Positions 47,901 to 59,497 of a DNA stretch of 64,000 nt are shown here, piece after piece. Within the stretch, counting starts at the first letter, position 1, and every line of letters begins with the position of its first letter. The position numbers were made by a program, and so were the translations under genes. The stretch is from positions 17,913,029 through 17,977,028 of the forward strand of contig OX467083.1 of the NCBI GenBank assembly GCA_950106755.1. The letters are read 5' to 3'. The DNA is from Climacium dendroides. Lineage: Eukaryota; Streptophyta; Bryopsida; Hypnales; Climaciaceae. The notes below the pieces were generated by a model. That model saw only the letters and a program-made list of their open reading frames with translations. It was not told the origin of the DNA and did no database searches.

Positions 47901-48654
47901 TTATTATTATTTTTACATATTGTGATATTATTTATCTTTTATTGTTGGTATATATCATTTTTACTATTCTACTGAAGATGCATTTCTTCTTCTAATAAGT
48001 GACTAAATAGCTTAATATGAGTGAATCATGTAAAAAGGTAGCAAAGTAAATTTATCATTACAAAGAAGAAATCATAACCTAAAATTTTAATTAAAATATC
48101 ATATTTTGGAAGACATTGTAGTTGTCTGATGGCTTCTTCACAGAAAAATCTTTCTTCGATGTGGGTGGACAATAGGGGTTGAACATTGTATATAAAGATG
48201 TCAAAAAATGCAAATTAATGCAGTGAATTGAGAGCTTGAAGAAAGTTTCATTCAAATTTTTGGGAGCAACTTCCAAATTGTCTATAGAAAGTGGGCTGTG
48301 TCAACTTTAAAATACATCTACCAACAAAAAAAATGCTTTTGGAATGAACATTTTTCCACATCATTCATATACACCCCAGATGTTAGCATGTTGTAAGCAT
48401 GTTGTAGTTTTAACTTTAATGTTTGCAATTATCTTGGATTTTATTCATATTGATATGCTAGAAATTCTAAAATAAAATTGATTATTAAACTTACCTACAC
48501 ACTTTTAAGTCATTGTAAGTACACTTTTTTGTATATAGAAATATTGTATTGATCATCAAGGTTGACATTTTTTGTTGAGTAATTAAATAAAGTTGGGAAA
48601 ACCAATTCTGCAATTACTCAAAATAGACATTTACAACAAGATTGATTTTTTCTC
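47901..48654. other. AT-rich intergenic DNA
   Basis: No gene or clear repeat recognised. Confidence 0.5.
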
Positions 48655-49042
48655 CCATAGGTATGGTTTTCAAAGACTCCATACCTATCTACAAACTAAA
48701 ACTCCTCATAACTTTCATCTCATTAATCAAAATACAATGATTCAAAGCTTCCTACTTGTATATAAATCTAAAGAACCAATTTCAAATTTTTACTTTTCTT
48801 AAAAGTGAATTTTAAAAAAGTTTTTTGAGCTGCCCAAGTTGCTTGCCGAGCAATGAAAATGACATATCATATAAAAACTTTTTGACTATGTAGTTAAAAG
48901 TTATAAAAATTGTTAGGCCTTGAAGTTACTCCTCGGGAATATGTTGTGTGAAAATTTCAGCAAAAAAGAATAAAAATTCCATTTGTAGTAAGCTACCCAA
49001 AATCGCTATGTTGCCAAAAAGCACAGTTTAGTGCTTTAGGGG
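48655..49042. mobile_element. family F, one arm
   Basis: Colinear with the right arm of 31384-32122: CCATACCTATCTACAAACTA, AACTCCTCATAACTTTCATC, TTGAGCTGCCCAAGTTGCTT, GCTATGTTGCCAAAA, ending CTTTAGGGG followed by TTAG (one change from TTAA). The left arm is largely missing, so it would no longer fold. Confidence 0.65.
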
Positions 49043-50979
49043 TTAGTTTAGAAACATGTGCCACATAAGAATAAGTACTATAGTTGTGGAACTTGTGGAC
49101 AAAAGTTTCTAATCATATAATATTGTAAGTGACAATCAAAAGCATTCATGGGCTATAACCTACAATTTTTTTTTCAAGTTTGGGCATTGTAAGCAATATG
49201 CCACATAGTCTTGTTGGGCTACTTCCAAATGGTGGAAAATGGAACCATTAGCCCATGAAAGAACAACATTATGATATGTAACCCATAATAGATGTAGTTG
49301 TAGCTCTTTATATACTCACACTCCAATAACAAACATTTTACAATAAAAACTCATACAACTCTGTCATTGAAAAGTACAAATTGAAATTGAAGGCACTAGA
49401 AATTTTGGAAACCAAATTGGCGACAAAGAAAAAATGTTGCATTGCTTTATTGTAAAATTATGAACTGCTTTACAACAAACACAATGTTAAAAGTTGAGAC
49501 ATTACAAATTTGTCTACTCTCCCTAATAGTCCTCTATGGTGTGCTTATATGGTTGTAATAATTAGTAACCATCTTGTTAGAAATCATAACACAAATGAAT
49601 GGCAAGTGGACTACATCCTTAGAATGCTCAACGAGAATTACTTATTGTAACTTCTTAGATTGTGTGGAGCCACATTTGAGCCAAGAGACCAAAGTCCTCA
49701 TCACCTTTGGTATATGTGGTATACCTAGGCTATTAAGTTTCTAGATTGACAAAAGTTACAACTTGAAGGGACAAATGAATTCAGCCGATAGATTACAAAG
49801 TCATTTGGATGAATATGTATCTCTTTTCATAGATAAAACATAACCGCTTCAATAGAGTCAATAACTTTGAATAGCAACATTGTGCAATAAAGTGCTACGA
49901 CTTCTAGACTCTTGCTAATCATGGCATCACCTCCTTCAAATGCCACACTTCAAACATTGTCCACCATTAGCATTACAACCATCTATACAAAATCAGGCAC
50001 AAGCTCGAGCACAAGGTCAACAATAGTTCTCTGTACAAGGTCAATTGATCTCACACTTGTAAAAAATAATGATTTATAACCACTGAAACAATGATTGCAT
50101 GTCTTAAGCAATTTACATGCACAAAAATTGGCACAGGACTGGCTTCATTGACAATGGAATAATCGAGTAGTGATTTCGTGGAAGGGTGGATGGCAACATG
50201 ATGAAAATCATAGCAGAAAACAAGCAATGAATAGTTCTATATCCATATATGTATCCATATCTATACCTATCTTTTGTACATATATCCATATTTGTCTTCT
50301 GTATTTGTATCTATATTTGTTTCATATATGTATTTGTGTCCCATATCGACGGCTTGGAGATTGGTTTTATTTTTTTTCTACGAAAAGATCTACGATCTAA
50401 AAAAATTTTAAATAAAAAATGAGAGGGGGAAGCAAGGACAGGGGGATGCATCTTTTCACTAGATAGTATGGTTTAGTCATTTTGAAGTTATTTTTTGCAA
50501 ATGAGTACATTTTAAACAGCTCAAACATTAGTTCATTAGGATGGCTAAGGTCATGCACAACATAAATTTATAGATGCAACCAGATGGATGGCTTAGATGG
50601 ATAGATCAAATGGAAAAGTGAGATGGACAAATCAAATTGACAAATTAGATTGCTTTTTTGTTGAGTGGCTCACATGGACGCTTGAAATTACATCTTGGTA
50701 ATGGGTGAAATTGCATCCTCACTAACATTAAATTGATTAATTTTGTATTTTGGGATAGGTAGAAGTGAGGCTAAGCATTTGGATTTTGATTTCCCATTTT
50801 GGATTTTATAGAACAAAATGTTTTTTAAGCACTTGGAAGTTTTTTATAGAACAAATAGTCATACTATTGTGCTTTCTTATGGATATTTTTTATTTAGCAT
50901 TACTTGGAAGGATATTATTGTTTAGTCAATATTTTGTAGACAACTTGTGATTGTAAGACCATATCTTATTTTAAACTTT
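49043..50979. other. AT-rich intergenic DNA with ATCCATAT microsatellite
   Basis: No gene recognised. 50230-50345 is a degenerate (ATATCCATATNTGTATC)-like tract, which explains the frame at 50170-50400. Confidence 0.5.
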
Positions 50980-51490
50980 ACTAGTGTGCCCTGTGCCGTT
51001 GCTACAGTCAAAACTCAAAACAAAGTAAAAGTAATTTCCTAATTTTTTAGTTCATAAAAACTTCAAATTTCAATAACTTTTCACATTGTACACCAGAACA
51101 CCACAAAACTGAGCCAGTGCACCCCTCCTTGCCGAAGGCTTTCCGATGGTACCAAGCACTCGATCGAAGGATGCATGGTCCGGGAGATCTCAACGTGACA
51201 AACAAACAAAACAAATATCCTAATTTAAGGTATAGATTAGTATGCCCTGTGCTGTTGCCACAATCAAAGTTAAATTAAAATTATTTTTTCAATTTTTTTA
51301 TTCATAAAAACTTTGAAAATCAATAACTTTCACACTGTACGTTCAAATGTCACAAAACAAAGCCTATGCACCCCTCCTTGCCGAGGGCTTTCCGATGGTA
51401 CCAAGAACGCAACTAGGAGACACATGGTCCGGGAGATCTCAACGTGACAAACAAACAAACAAAACAACCAAACAAATTTAAGGTATATAT
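50980..51490 (+). repeat. repeat family I, two tandem copies
   Basis: Unit starts at about 50983 (CTAGTGTGCCCTGTGCCGTT) and 51238 (TAGTATGCCCTGTGCTGTTG). Each ends GGTCCGGGAGATCTCAACGT then CAAACAAAC before TTAAGGTATA. Spacing is about 255 bp. Confidence 0.75.
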
Positions 51491-51894
51491 AATCAAACTT
51501 TATAAACAACTTATAAAGTGTTAATTCATATCTTGTTTCTATTTTGTAAAAGATATGCATAAATTCTTGTTTGGTTACAAATTAGGTGGTGACAAGATGA
51601 GGCCCTGTTTAGGGATGTTCAGTCTTAGTTTTTTGCTTATGAACATCTTCTCATTTTCACTTTTTGTTTTTGCTCCAATTTTCCTAAATGAAGGTTTAGT
51701 TTATATATTTTTTTATTGTGTTGTTTTGTTTTGTTGTTGTTGTTGTTGCTTGTTTTTATGTCATAGTTTAGTTTAGTAGTAGTTGTTGTTGTATTGTGTT
51801 GTTGTTTTGTTGTCTTATTGTTTTGTTTTGTTTTGCAATTTTGTAGGAAAGTCCTTTTGTAGTTTGGTTGCTTTGTTGTTTTGTTGTTTCACTG
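51491..51894. other. intergenic DNA, TTGTT-rich low complexity
   Basis: 51710-51890 is rich in TTGTT/TTTTG words. The 73-codon frame at 51555 runs into it and is not supported. Confidence 0.5.
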
Positions 51895-52474
51895 CACGGG
51901 GAGGACACTCTCACTACATTTGAGGTACCTACGTGTGGAGGAGTGATTTTTTGACCCCCTATTTACTTTTGAATAAACTATAATTTCATCTTAAAATTTT
52001 GAGCTTTGTTTAACAATGACTAAAGGTTTCTATTGACAAAAATTTCAATTCCAAATAACATAAGATATATTGTTTAGAAAGGGTTGAAAAATGAACTAAA
52101 ATGGCATGTTCTCCAACTAAAATATTTATAGAGCTCACATGAAGATGACTATTGCATCAATATTCAACCAAAATAAACTTTCAATAGAAAGCTATTCTAT
52201 AGTATTTTTTTTTTACATTTTTTACATTTTTTTTTCTTATATAATATAGAGGTGTGAAAGTTATTTTCAACTTTATGGTGTATCTTTTTTCTTAAAAAAT
52301 TTGTAACTAATTACTATTAGCATAAAAAAATACCAATAATTCAAAACATAAACTTTTAAAGTAGTAAAAATCTATCCATAATTTTTTTTTTAAATTAAAT
52401 TTTACGATGTATTACATATATTACTTTTTCCGCCGCACGTGGGTTGCTAAAACGTGGACATTGTCCTCCCCGTG
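51895..52474. mobile_element. hAT-like MITE with perfect 8-bp target duplication
   Basis: The 580-bp element begins CACGGGGAGGACACTCTCAC and ends TGTCCTCCCCGTG, giving a terminal inverted repeat of at least 13 bp (CACGGGGAGGACA), with CCTACGTG/CACGTGGG words further in. The same 8 bp, TTTCACTG, lie directly outside both ends (51887-51894 and 52475-52482). Eight-bp duplications are typical of hAT elements. The interior is AT-rich and non-coding. The intact duplication suggests a young insertion. Confidence 0.8.
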
Positions 52475-53499
52475 TTTCACTGATTTGTGGTTTTGTACTT
52501 TTGTTGTTGGTTGTTTCAGTTAATAGGTGGTTTTAGATTTCAAATTTCAATGGATCCAAAAACAAGAAAAATTTAGCATGAAAATAAGAAGTTTGAGGCA
52601 AAGTGCAATCCTAGTATACTAGTATAGTCATACTATAGTCATACTATTAAAATAGTTTAGTCCTAGTGTAGTCTTAGTTCACTTGTAGTGTAATTCTAAT
52701 GTAGTTATGTATAGTTTAGCTGTAGTGCATTAATCATGCAATTATAGAAAGATAATGTAATTATAGTGTAGTCATAATAATATAGTCACATAATAAAATG
52801 TACAAAATGATTCATTAACAAATGTTCTAAAATCTTCTTACTTTTTGTTTCTCTGTTTGCAACTACAAAATAACTAATGAATGATTGCAATAGTCATTTA
52901 CTCAATTACTATTACTAGTAGGAGCCCGTGTTTAAGTTGACAATTGCAACTATTACATTAGTCACTTCTTAGTCATTTGCATTGCCCAAGTAAATCCACA
53001 TATGCAGTATATAACGTCATTTGTTGATGTGGCACATCTTCAAATTTGTCCAAGTCCTAAATCATGTAGGACAAAAGATGGCCCCTTAGTCATGACCAGT
53101 TAACAAATATGGTGGATGAATGTAGTATAGTTTTTCTAAGACAAAGCCAAGGCAATTCCAAAAAGGTTCGTTCAAGGGAAAGCTCAAATTAGCTTAGTGT
53201 TTTAATTAGCTAATGTCACTGTGTAGGTAAATTATGACTTTAATCTTAATATATTAGGGTATTTTGTATCTTTCATATTCTATTTAGGAATGGGAAAGAA
53301 TTCTCTCTCTAGTTTCCGTCCAATTATAAATACAAATTTCTAACCACTAAATCCGTCTCGGTCTTATCTTAAAATAAAGTGTGAATTAAGGGCACCTGCA
53401 TCCACAAATCTCATACTTTGAATTCACAAAAATATAATACAAATATATTTATTTGCAACCTGCATCACACAATACATATTTTGAACTTTGAAAATTCGG
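52475..53499. other. intergenic DNA with TAGTCATA low-complexity tract
   Basis: 52610-52800 consists of loose repeats of TAGT, GTAGT and TAGTCATA. A TATA-like TTATAAATA at 53323-53331 lies in sequence that could be a solo LTR, but I could not find matching ends. Confidence 0.4.
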
Positions 53500-54520
53500 T
53501 TTAACCGAGAGTTCATTAATTGTTTTTCATAAATATGATTTCAACATGTAAGTCGCTTTAAGCGCTAATGACTCAATTACTTTAAGTAAATAAAACACAT
53601 ACCCTTTTTAGGGATTAAAAACAACCAAGGACATCACTTTAAGCGAATACATTAACACCCAAATGCTTTAAGCAATTCTAAAATTTCCCTTAAGGGATAT
53701 ACAATATGCTTTGTTAAATTATTTAAAGAGCTTCAAATTCTTTCCTTTTCAAGACTCCGGTCTTTATTCGATTTTGTATTCTCCTATCTTTAGCTTTAAG
53801 CTTCCTCGATATGCATCACCGAGTTATCTTGGATCTCCTTTTTTCTCCAATTGCAATACTAACTCTAAACTATGCTTTCTAAATTTACACAACTAAATAT
53901 AAATTCTAATGAATAAAATAAAATAAATTTAAATGCACATTCAAACATTCAATCTTGTACACATGTCTTCAATTGGAATACCATTTATTAATTATATGAA
54001 TAATCATTCAATATTTAGAATGTACATCATTTGTTTGTAATTGTTCAATAACTTCTATTCACTAGAAATGTAAAATCATTTTCCAACTCAAAATAAATCT
54101 CAATCTTAAGTTTTGTTTTAAACATACATATCCATTTAAAATACAAAAATATTCCAATACTTTAATGAAAATAATTACCAATCGATGGTAAATTATTAAA
54201 TTTGAAAATAAAGTCCAATCTCTGGATCACTCAAATCCAAATCACTCCTTGGTTTATAAACAATTTCCAATCACTGGAATTATTAAGTCAATCACTAACT
54301 TAATATTTTATTTCTCTTCTACTTCAAATTTTGCTTTGAGCATTGACATAAAAATTCTCTTAAGAGATAAATTATAACCGATGAACAAAATCCACTCCAC
54401 ACATAATCCAATTCTCTTAAAGAGACTTTCCAAAATAAAAATGCTCAAAGCAATAAATAATCCTCACGATTAAACTTCATGCTTTTAGCAATAAATACCA
54501 TCACTTAAGTGATTAATCCA
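53500..54520. repeat. cluster of short palindromes with shared cores
   Basis: Many short inverted repeats have different arms around the same centre. TTAA-centred: 53506 TCGGTTTAACCGA, 53554 CGCTTTAAGCG, 53577 TTACTTTAAGTAA, 53664 TGCTTTAAGCA, 53686 TCCCTTAAGGGA, 53792 AGCTTTAAGCT, 54356 TCTCTTAAGAGA, 54413 TCTCTTAAAGAGA, 54500 ATCACTTAAGTGAT. CCA-AT..-TGG hairpins: 54175 TTACCAATCGATGGTAA, 54214 TCCAATCTCTGGA, 54265 TTCCAATCACTGGAA. The arms differ between copies but each is self-complementary. Function unknown. Confidence 0.6.
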
Positions 54521-55666
54521 CACAAAAACGGAATAACATCTATGAATCTATAACACAACGCAAGAAAAATGTGACCTCCCGTCACTAACACAAGAGAGAA
54601 TTAAAAAGAGAGAGAGAAGAATGAGAGAAGAGAAACTATTTATCATGATCCTCCTTAAACACCCCTTCCAATCTCTTGATAAAAACCCGTCAAAGTCCAT
54701 AACCGCTCAAGCCAAAAAGTCTTTTCACACTTTAACTTCAAATATCATCACATTGACACTTAATTACCCAAAACTTAAAACATATAATCCATTTCACACT
54801 CAAAAAACAAAATTTAACTAAAAAAATAAAATTGTCTTAACTACAATGAACTTACACATCAACTCATCTATAACAGAAAATACCCTAGTCCAAAACAATT
54901 GCAATGGCTAGAATAATTCGTCCATAATGACCCTAGCTTTGAAATGGTTCCTATAGTCATTGAATTGTCACATGTATCTTGAACATCTAAAATCAAGTTA
55001 TTCTACCCAACTATTAATAGGCCTTTTCTAATAGTGTCATCTCTACAATTTTTAGTATAGACAACCATTGTTACCGATTTGTTGAACTCCATTTGTTAAC
55101 AAATGTCTTATTCAGAATCTTATCAATCATCCCAGTATCCCCCATTTATAGGAGCATTACTCGATTAAGCACAATATATGCTATCCGCATAGATGGAGTT
55201 CTTTGTCAACACTTCCAAATGCTAGGTTGTTGCTTCAATAAAAAAGACACCTACAACACCAACAAAAGTTGACGTATTGATTTCTCAGTGAGCCACAAAA
55301 GTAATATCAGAAGTAGTGGAGACATCTACATCAAAGACAATGGGTAGGAAAAAGGATAAAGCCACAACTCATTCTTAAAAATCCAGCTTAGAGTGTTGAT
55401 CTAATAGGTCTATTTTGCCTCAATAAACTCTATGTTAATGTATCTAAACACATTCTAGATACTACTAGCCTAGATTGAGTGGTCTATATTTAGAGGTTTC
55501 TACTTCAAGACATTGGAGATGAAAAACTCAAAAACTTAGAGGATCAAAGCCTTGCTCATGCATTACCAACCTATATTAGAGTTGAATTCAAAGAGAAACA
55601 TGCTATTGCCAAATTCAAAGATGAGAAGGAGAAAGACATACTAAACAATGTTATTCATTGGCCTTT
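54521..55666. other. AT-rich intergenic DNA, possible retroelement debris
   Basis: No supported gene. Around 55540-55660 an open stretch rich in Lys/Glu (VEFKEKHAIAKF) could be debris of a transposon protein, but I cannot assign it. Confidence 0.35.
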
Positions 55667-57042
55667 CACTAGAAGAAAATGAGGGATTCTGCGACTACAA
55701 AGAGCAATTGGTTTTTGGATTGCATTAGACATTTGCAACTAGTGAAAATCTAAAGGCTCGCAGTTGTTGCACATAGGTTTTATAGTTGTATTGTAGTTGC
55801 AAGACAAAACATGATTGTTTGTCATTCATTAGCTTACTTAGAACTTCATTGATGCACTTTATAACATGGCTACTTATGTGGTTTGCTGCCATATGGGGGT
55901 GATCACTCAATCAATGACTTATACAATTCATTGGCAACTCATTTGCGACTAATGTATGACTCATTTGTAACTCATTTGTAATTTCATTATGACCTCATTT
56001 GTAACTTGTTTAAATCTCATTTGTAATTTCATTGTGGCTAGGGCAATCACTCAATCGATGACTTGTACAACTCATTGGCAACTCATTTGCGACTGATGAC
56101 TTGTACAACTCATTGGCAACTCGTTTGTGACTAATGTATGACTTGTTTGTGACTCGTTTGTAACTCATTTGTAATTTCATTATAACTTCATTTGTAACTT
56201 CATTGTAGCTTGTTTGTTTGTGACTAATGTATGACTTGTTTGTAACTCATTTGTAATTTCATTATGACTTCATTTGTAACTCATTTGTAATTTCATTATG
56301 ACTTCATTTGTAACTTCATTGTAGCTTGTTTGTTTGTGACTAATGTATGACTTGTTTGTAACTCATTTGTAATTTCATTATGACTTCATTTGTAACTTCA
56401 TTGTGGCTTGTTTGTGACTTGTCGCTAGTTTCATTGTAACTTGTTTGTAACTTGTAGATTTCAAAATCTACAAATTGTAAAAATTTACAAACTATAAAAA
56501 TCTTAAAATTCCATTAATAAAATTCAATACATGAAGATACAACTATTTACAAGTCTTATATGTTCAACCTAATGATACTTTTGACAATTGATATGGGACA
56601 ATTGATATAAGACAATCGGAAAATGATTGGAAAACAACTAGGAACAACTAAAAAACAATTAAGAAATGACTACAAATCAATTAGAAAATGACTACTATCA
56701 TTTTATAGTTGCAATTGTTTCTTAGTCATTTCCTAGTCATTTTTTGCGACTGCAAATCAACATGGTGGGTATCATAGAATGCGGAGTAGTTCTACATCGA
56801 CAATTGTAATGAATATTGAATGGAGAAGAACTCACATTCATTTTAAATTTGAACTTTGTTACAATTCTCATAATCCTACACTTCATTCTACAACTACTTT
56901 GCAACTAAAACAATGTACTAATGATGTCAAACAATGACCTAAGAATTTGGTGCAAATAGAGAAGGCTACAGTTGCAGGAAAGTTGTATAAGACACTTAAT
57001 CGCATTTTAGCTGGTTGTGGAAAACATGTTTTTCTTCTAGTA
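55667..57042. mobile_element. CACTA-like element, non-autonomous
   Basis: Starts CACTAGAAGAAAA (55667) and ends TTTTTCTTCTAGTA (to 57042), a terminal inverted repeat of about 13 bp with one changed final base. A 3-bp TTT lies outside each end, as expected for CACTA. Near both ends are TGCGACT words (55688 GCGACTAC, 56745 TTGCGACTGC), as in CACTA subterminal repeats. No transposase. The middle is the tandem array at 55914-56465. Confidence 0.7.
55914..56465. repeat. degenerate tandem array inside the CACTA-like element
   Basis: Short words GACTCATTTGTAACT, CATTTGTAATTTCATTATGA and CTTGTTTGTAACTC alternate for about 550 bp. A higher-order block of about 115 bp ending GACTAATGTATGACTTGTTT repeats at least three times (56140, 56225, 56335). 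Confidence 0.8.
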
Positions 57043-57974
57043 TTTCAAGACCAAACAATACCCTACTCTACATCCTTTTTTTGGCCTTAAATAGCAATAG
57101 CAACAAAGACATCATTGAATTTGTATATGATGGGCATCCATTGTCACAAGAGATATCAAATGATGAAGACAACATTCCATGTGATCACTTCAAAAATACC
57201 ATCTCAAATTACAATTGCCCCTCACAAAATCAATCACTACTTGTGCAAGCTAATTAGCTACTACAAATTTTTAGCAAATATGAGCAAACTACATTAGATA
57301 CAAAGAGGGGAAGCATTAAAGAAGCTCATAGAGGTAATTGATTATAATAGCAAATGTGGAGACATCATCATTAGTGTAATGTAATATGATTGAACCTAAA
57401 GTAGGGGATCAACATTGCCCTTTCTTCTAGAAGACATCAACATTGCAAAGTGGATGTGACATTTTGTGCAGATTAAAGCAAACAACTTAAATAGATGTGG
57501 CTAGATCGTGGTCCAATGCACAACATGAAAGGATATTGTTCCCAATGGTGGTTAACACATGGCCATCTACTAGAGCATGTATAGTCAAATGAAACAATTT
57601 ATTGAGGGCATAAAAGGACATAGTTGCAAAGATATTGCTCCTAGTGCCACAAGCACTATATTGCATGCAAAGAAACAAAGGAAGACAAGTTGGGAAGGGA
57701 ATATGTTATTGATACTTAAAACAAAGTAAATACAAGCATGCATCATTGCCAATGCTATTTATATGTCCTCTAGTTGAGTGGTCATCTTTGCGAGATGTTG
57801 CCATCTTTAACAGGTATTTTTGAGAAGTTATAATCACAAAAGACATTGAGAACAATAGTATAGAAGTCCAATAGATGTGCATATAAAATTATTGATGAAG
57901 AATTAGATACATAGGGTAGATGGAAGTAGACTCTTCTATGATATGTTGAATTGCATGTACATACAACAATCCAA
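57043..57974. other. intergenic DNA, possible degraded transposon body
   Basis: Frames of up to 80 codons (57015-57257, with an acidic ISNDEDN stretch) could be a worn N-terminal part of the transposase downstream, but no diagnostic motif is left. No separate gene is called. Confidence 0.35.
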
Positions 57975-58650
57975 ATGTTTATGGCATTGAAGTGAGTATC
58001 CAATGCAAAGTTGTATTAGTCAATAATAAAGACATTTTTTTTATCCTATTATTTCCATGGTAATGTCATGTGACAAATATAAGGCTATTTTACATTGTGA
58101 TCTTGTCAGTGCTCTACTAGAATTTTCAAACAACAAGAGCCCCACTTATTACAAATTGCACAAGGTTAGATTGTTGTTGGAAGTGGTAAGAAAAATTTGC
58201 AAGGTAGTGTAGAAGCCTCATTATCAATTGATTGTAGATGAGAGTATCATACAATATAAAGGGGAATATTGTTCCATTTTTCAATATATGCCCCCCAAAC
58301 TAGTGAGGTTTGGTATGTTTAAAGACGTAAACATAACAACTATTTCACATTTGTGCGTGCAATGTATCACTTCTTTGAAGGCCATGGACAAATGGTTATT
58401 TGTTGAGATAAGGGAGTAAAGAAACTGGGTCCAAGAGGTCCAATGCACTTGCAATATCAAGGCAATAGGAAGGGAGTTGATATAACTAACCAATTGTGGG
58501 GTGAATATTTGTACTTGACAAAAAGCCACAAGTGTTGGCACAAATTGTTCTATTACTTCTTAGATACTACTCTAGTGAATGCATGAATACTTCATTGTGA
58601 GTTGCGTTTTCAGTTTTTCAAAGATTCAATGTATCATTTATCTTTCCAAA
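57975..58650 (+). pseudogene. piggyBac-type transposase relic (DDE_Tnp_1_7)
   Basis: Reading through frameshifts and stops on the plus strand gives a colinear piggyBac transposase core: MSCDKYKAILHC with LLEFSNN (58063-58134, the 'MsrdRFxxIlrxLHFxdN' region), YKLHKVRLLLEVV, KPHYQLIVDES (first catalytic Asp, codon 58237), YKGEYCSIFQYMPPK (the 'fKGRxxxkQYmpxKP' block), AMDKWLF (second Asp, codon 58387), then after a frameshift GVDITNQL (third Asp, codon 58479), HKCWHKLFYYFLDTTLVNA. Stops at 58210 and 58584 and deletion of the part between the second and third Asp show it is dead. The N-terminal DNA-binding part and the C-terminal Cys-rich domain were not recognised. The strength of the call rests on motif order, not on a database search. 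Confidence 0.8.
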
Positions 58651-59497
58651 TGCAACTAGTGTACAACATGTCATCAAAGTGAAGAAGGAAGAAGGTTGGC
58701 TATTCAACGTTCACTTCTAACTTTCTTCAAGCATATGATGTTTTCAATATAGGGAAGAAACAACAATGGTATACAATATACAAATGGGCCAAGCCTAGAG
58801 AATACACTATGTCTTGATTGAGGTAACAATCTCATGTATAGAGATACATACAATTGAAATGTATATTAGAAAATCCTAAATTCCATGGGAGTAATTTCTC
58901 TCTTAAGTCCTCAATTGTGTAGATATGGTTTTTATAATACCATCTCAATTCTAGTAGTAGAAGATGTAGTATCTATTATGTATAAAGTGTTTACACAAAT
59001 AATTAGAATTTTTGTGTGCAAAGACATTTCTAACATAAGAAACTAAGAAAGAAGTTTTGAACACACGTATGTATAATTTCCTAGTCATATCACAACTTTT
59101 GTAATGGAACACAACTCAAAGATGTGATGGTTACAAAAATGTCTTCATTCGTCAGCAGATAATAGCAAACATCCTGCCCAGTACTCAACAAATCAAATTT
59201 TGTAACAAAGGTAAACAAAATAAACCATCTATTCACAATCTTACTCCAAAACTTAGATGTAAAGCATGATTGAGAAAACATACATATACATTTCATTGTT
59301 AGCAAAGAACTAAGGCATATATAATTAAACCCAATATTCGACCGTATGCAGGTTCACCTACATTGGTGATTGATCACACCAGCTATTTCAGGATTAGTGA
59401 TGCCTTATTCTATTTACAATCAGCTGAAAAACCTCGCATTCACTTCTCAAAGCCGTCTATACATCTTTCCAAGCTAAGGCAATGGTATCAGTTGAAT
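58651..59497. other. AT-rich intergenic DNA downstream of ELIP
   Basis: No gene recognised. The part near 59498 must hold the ELIP 3' UTR. Confidence 0.5.

Noticed and set aside
53219..53420. Possible solo LTR with TATA box
   Set aside because: There is a TTATAAATA, but no TG..CA borders, target duplication or second copy could be shown.
55914..56465. Possible CRISPR-like array
   Set aside because: The repeats are contiguous and degenerate with no unique spacers, and this is plant nuclear DNA. It is a tandem repeat inside a CACTA-like element.
57015..57257. 80-codon acidic frame as the piggyBac N-terminus
   Set aside because: The position is suggestive, but no diagnostic motif is present and the frame begins inside the CACTA-like element.
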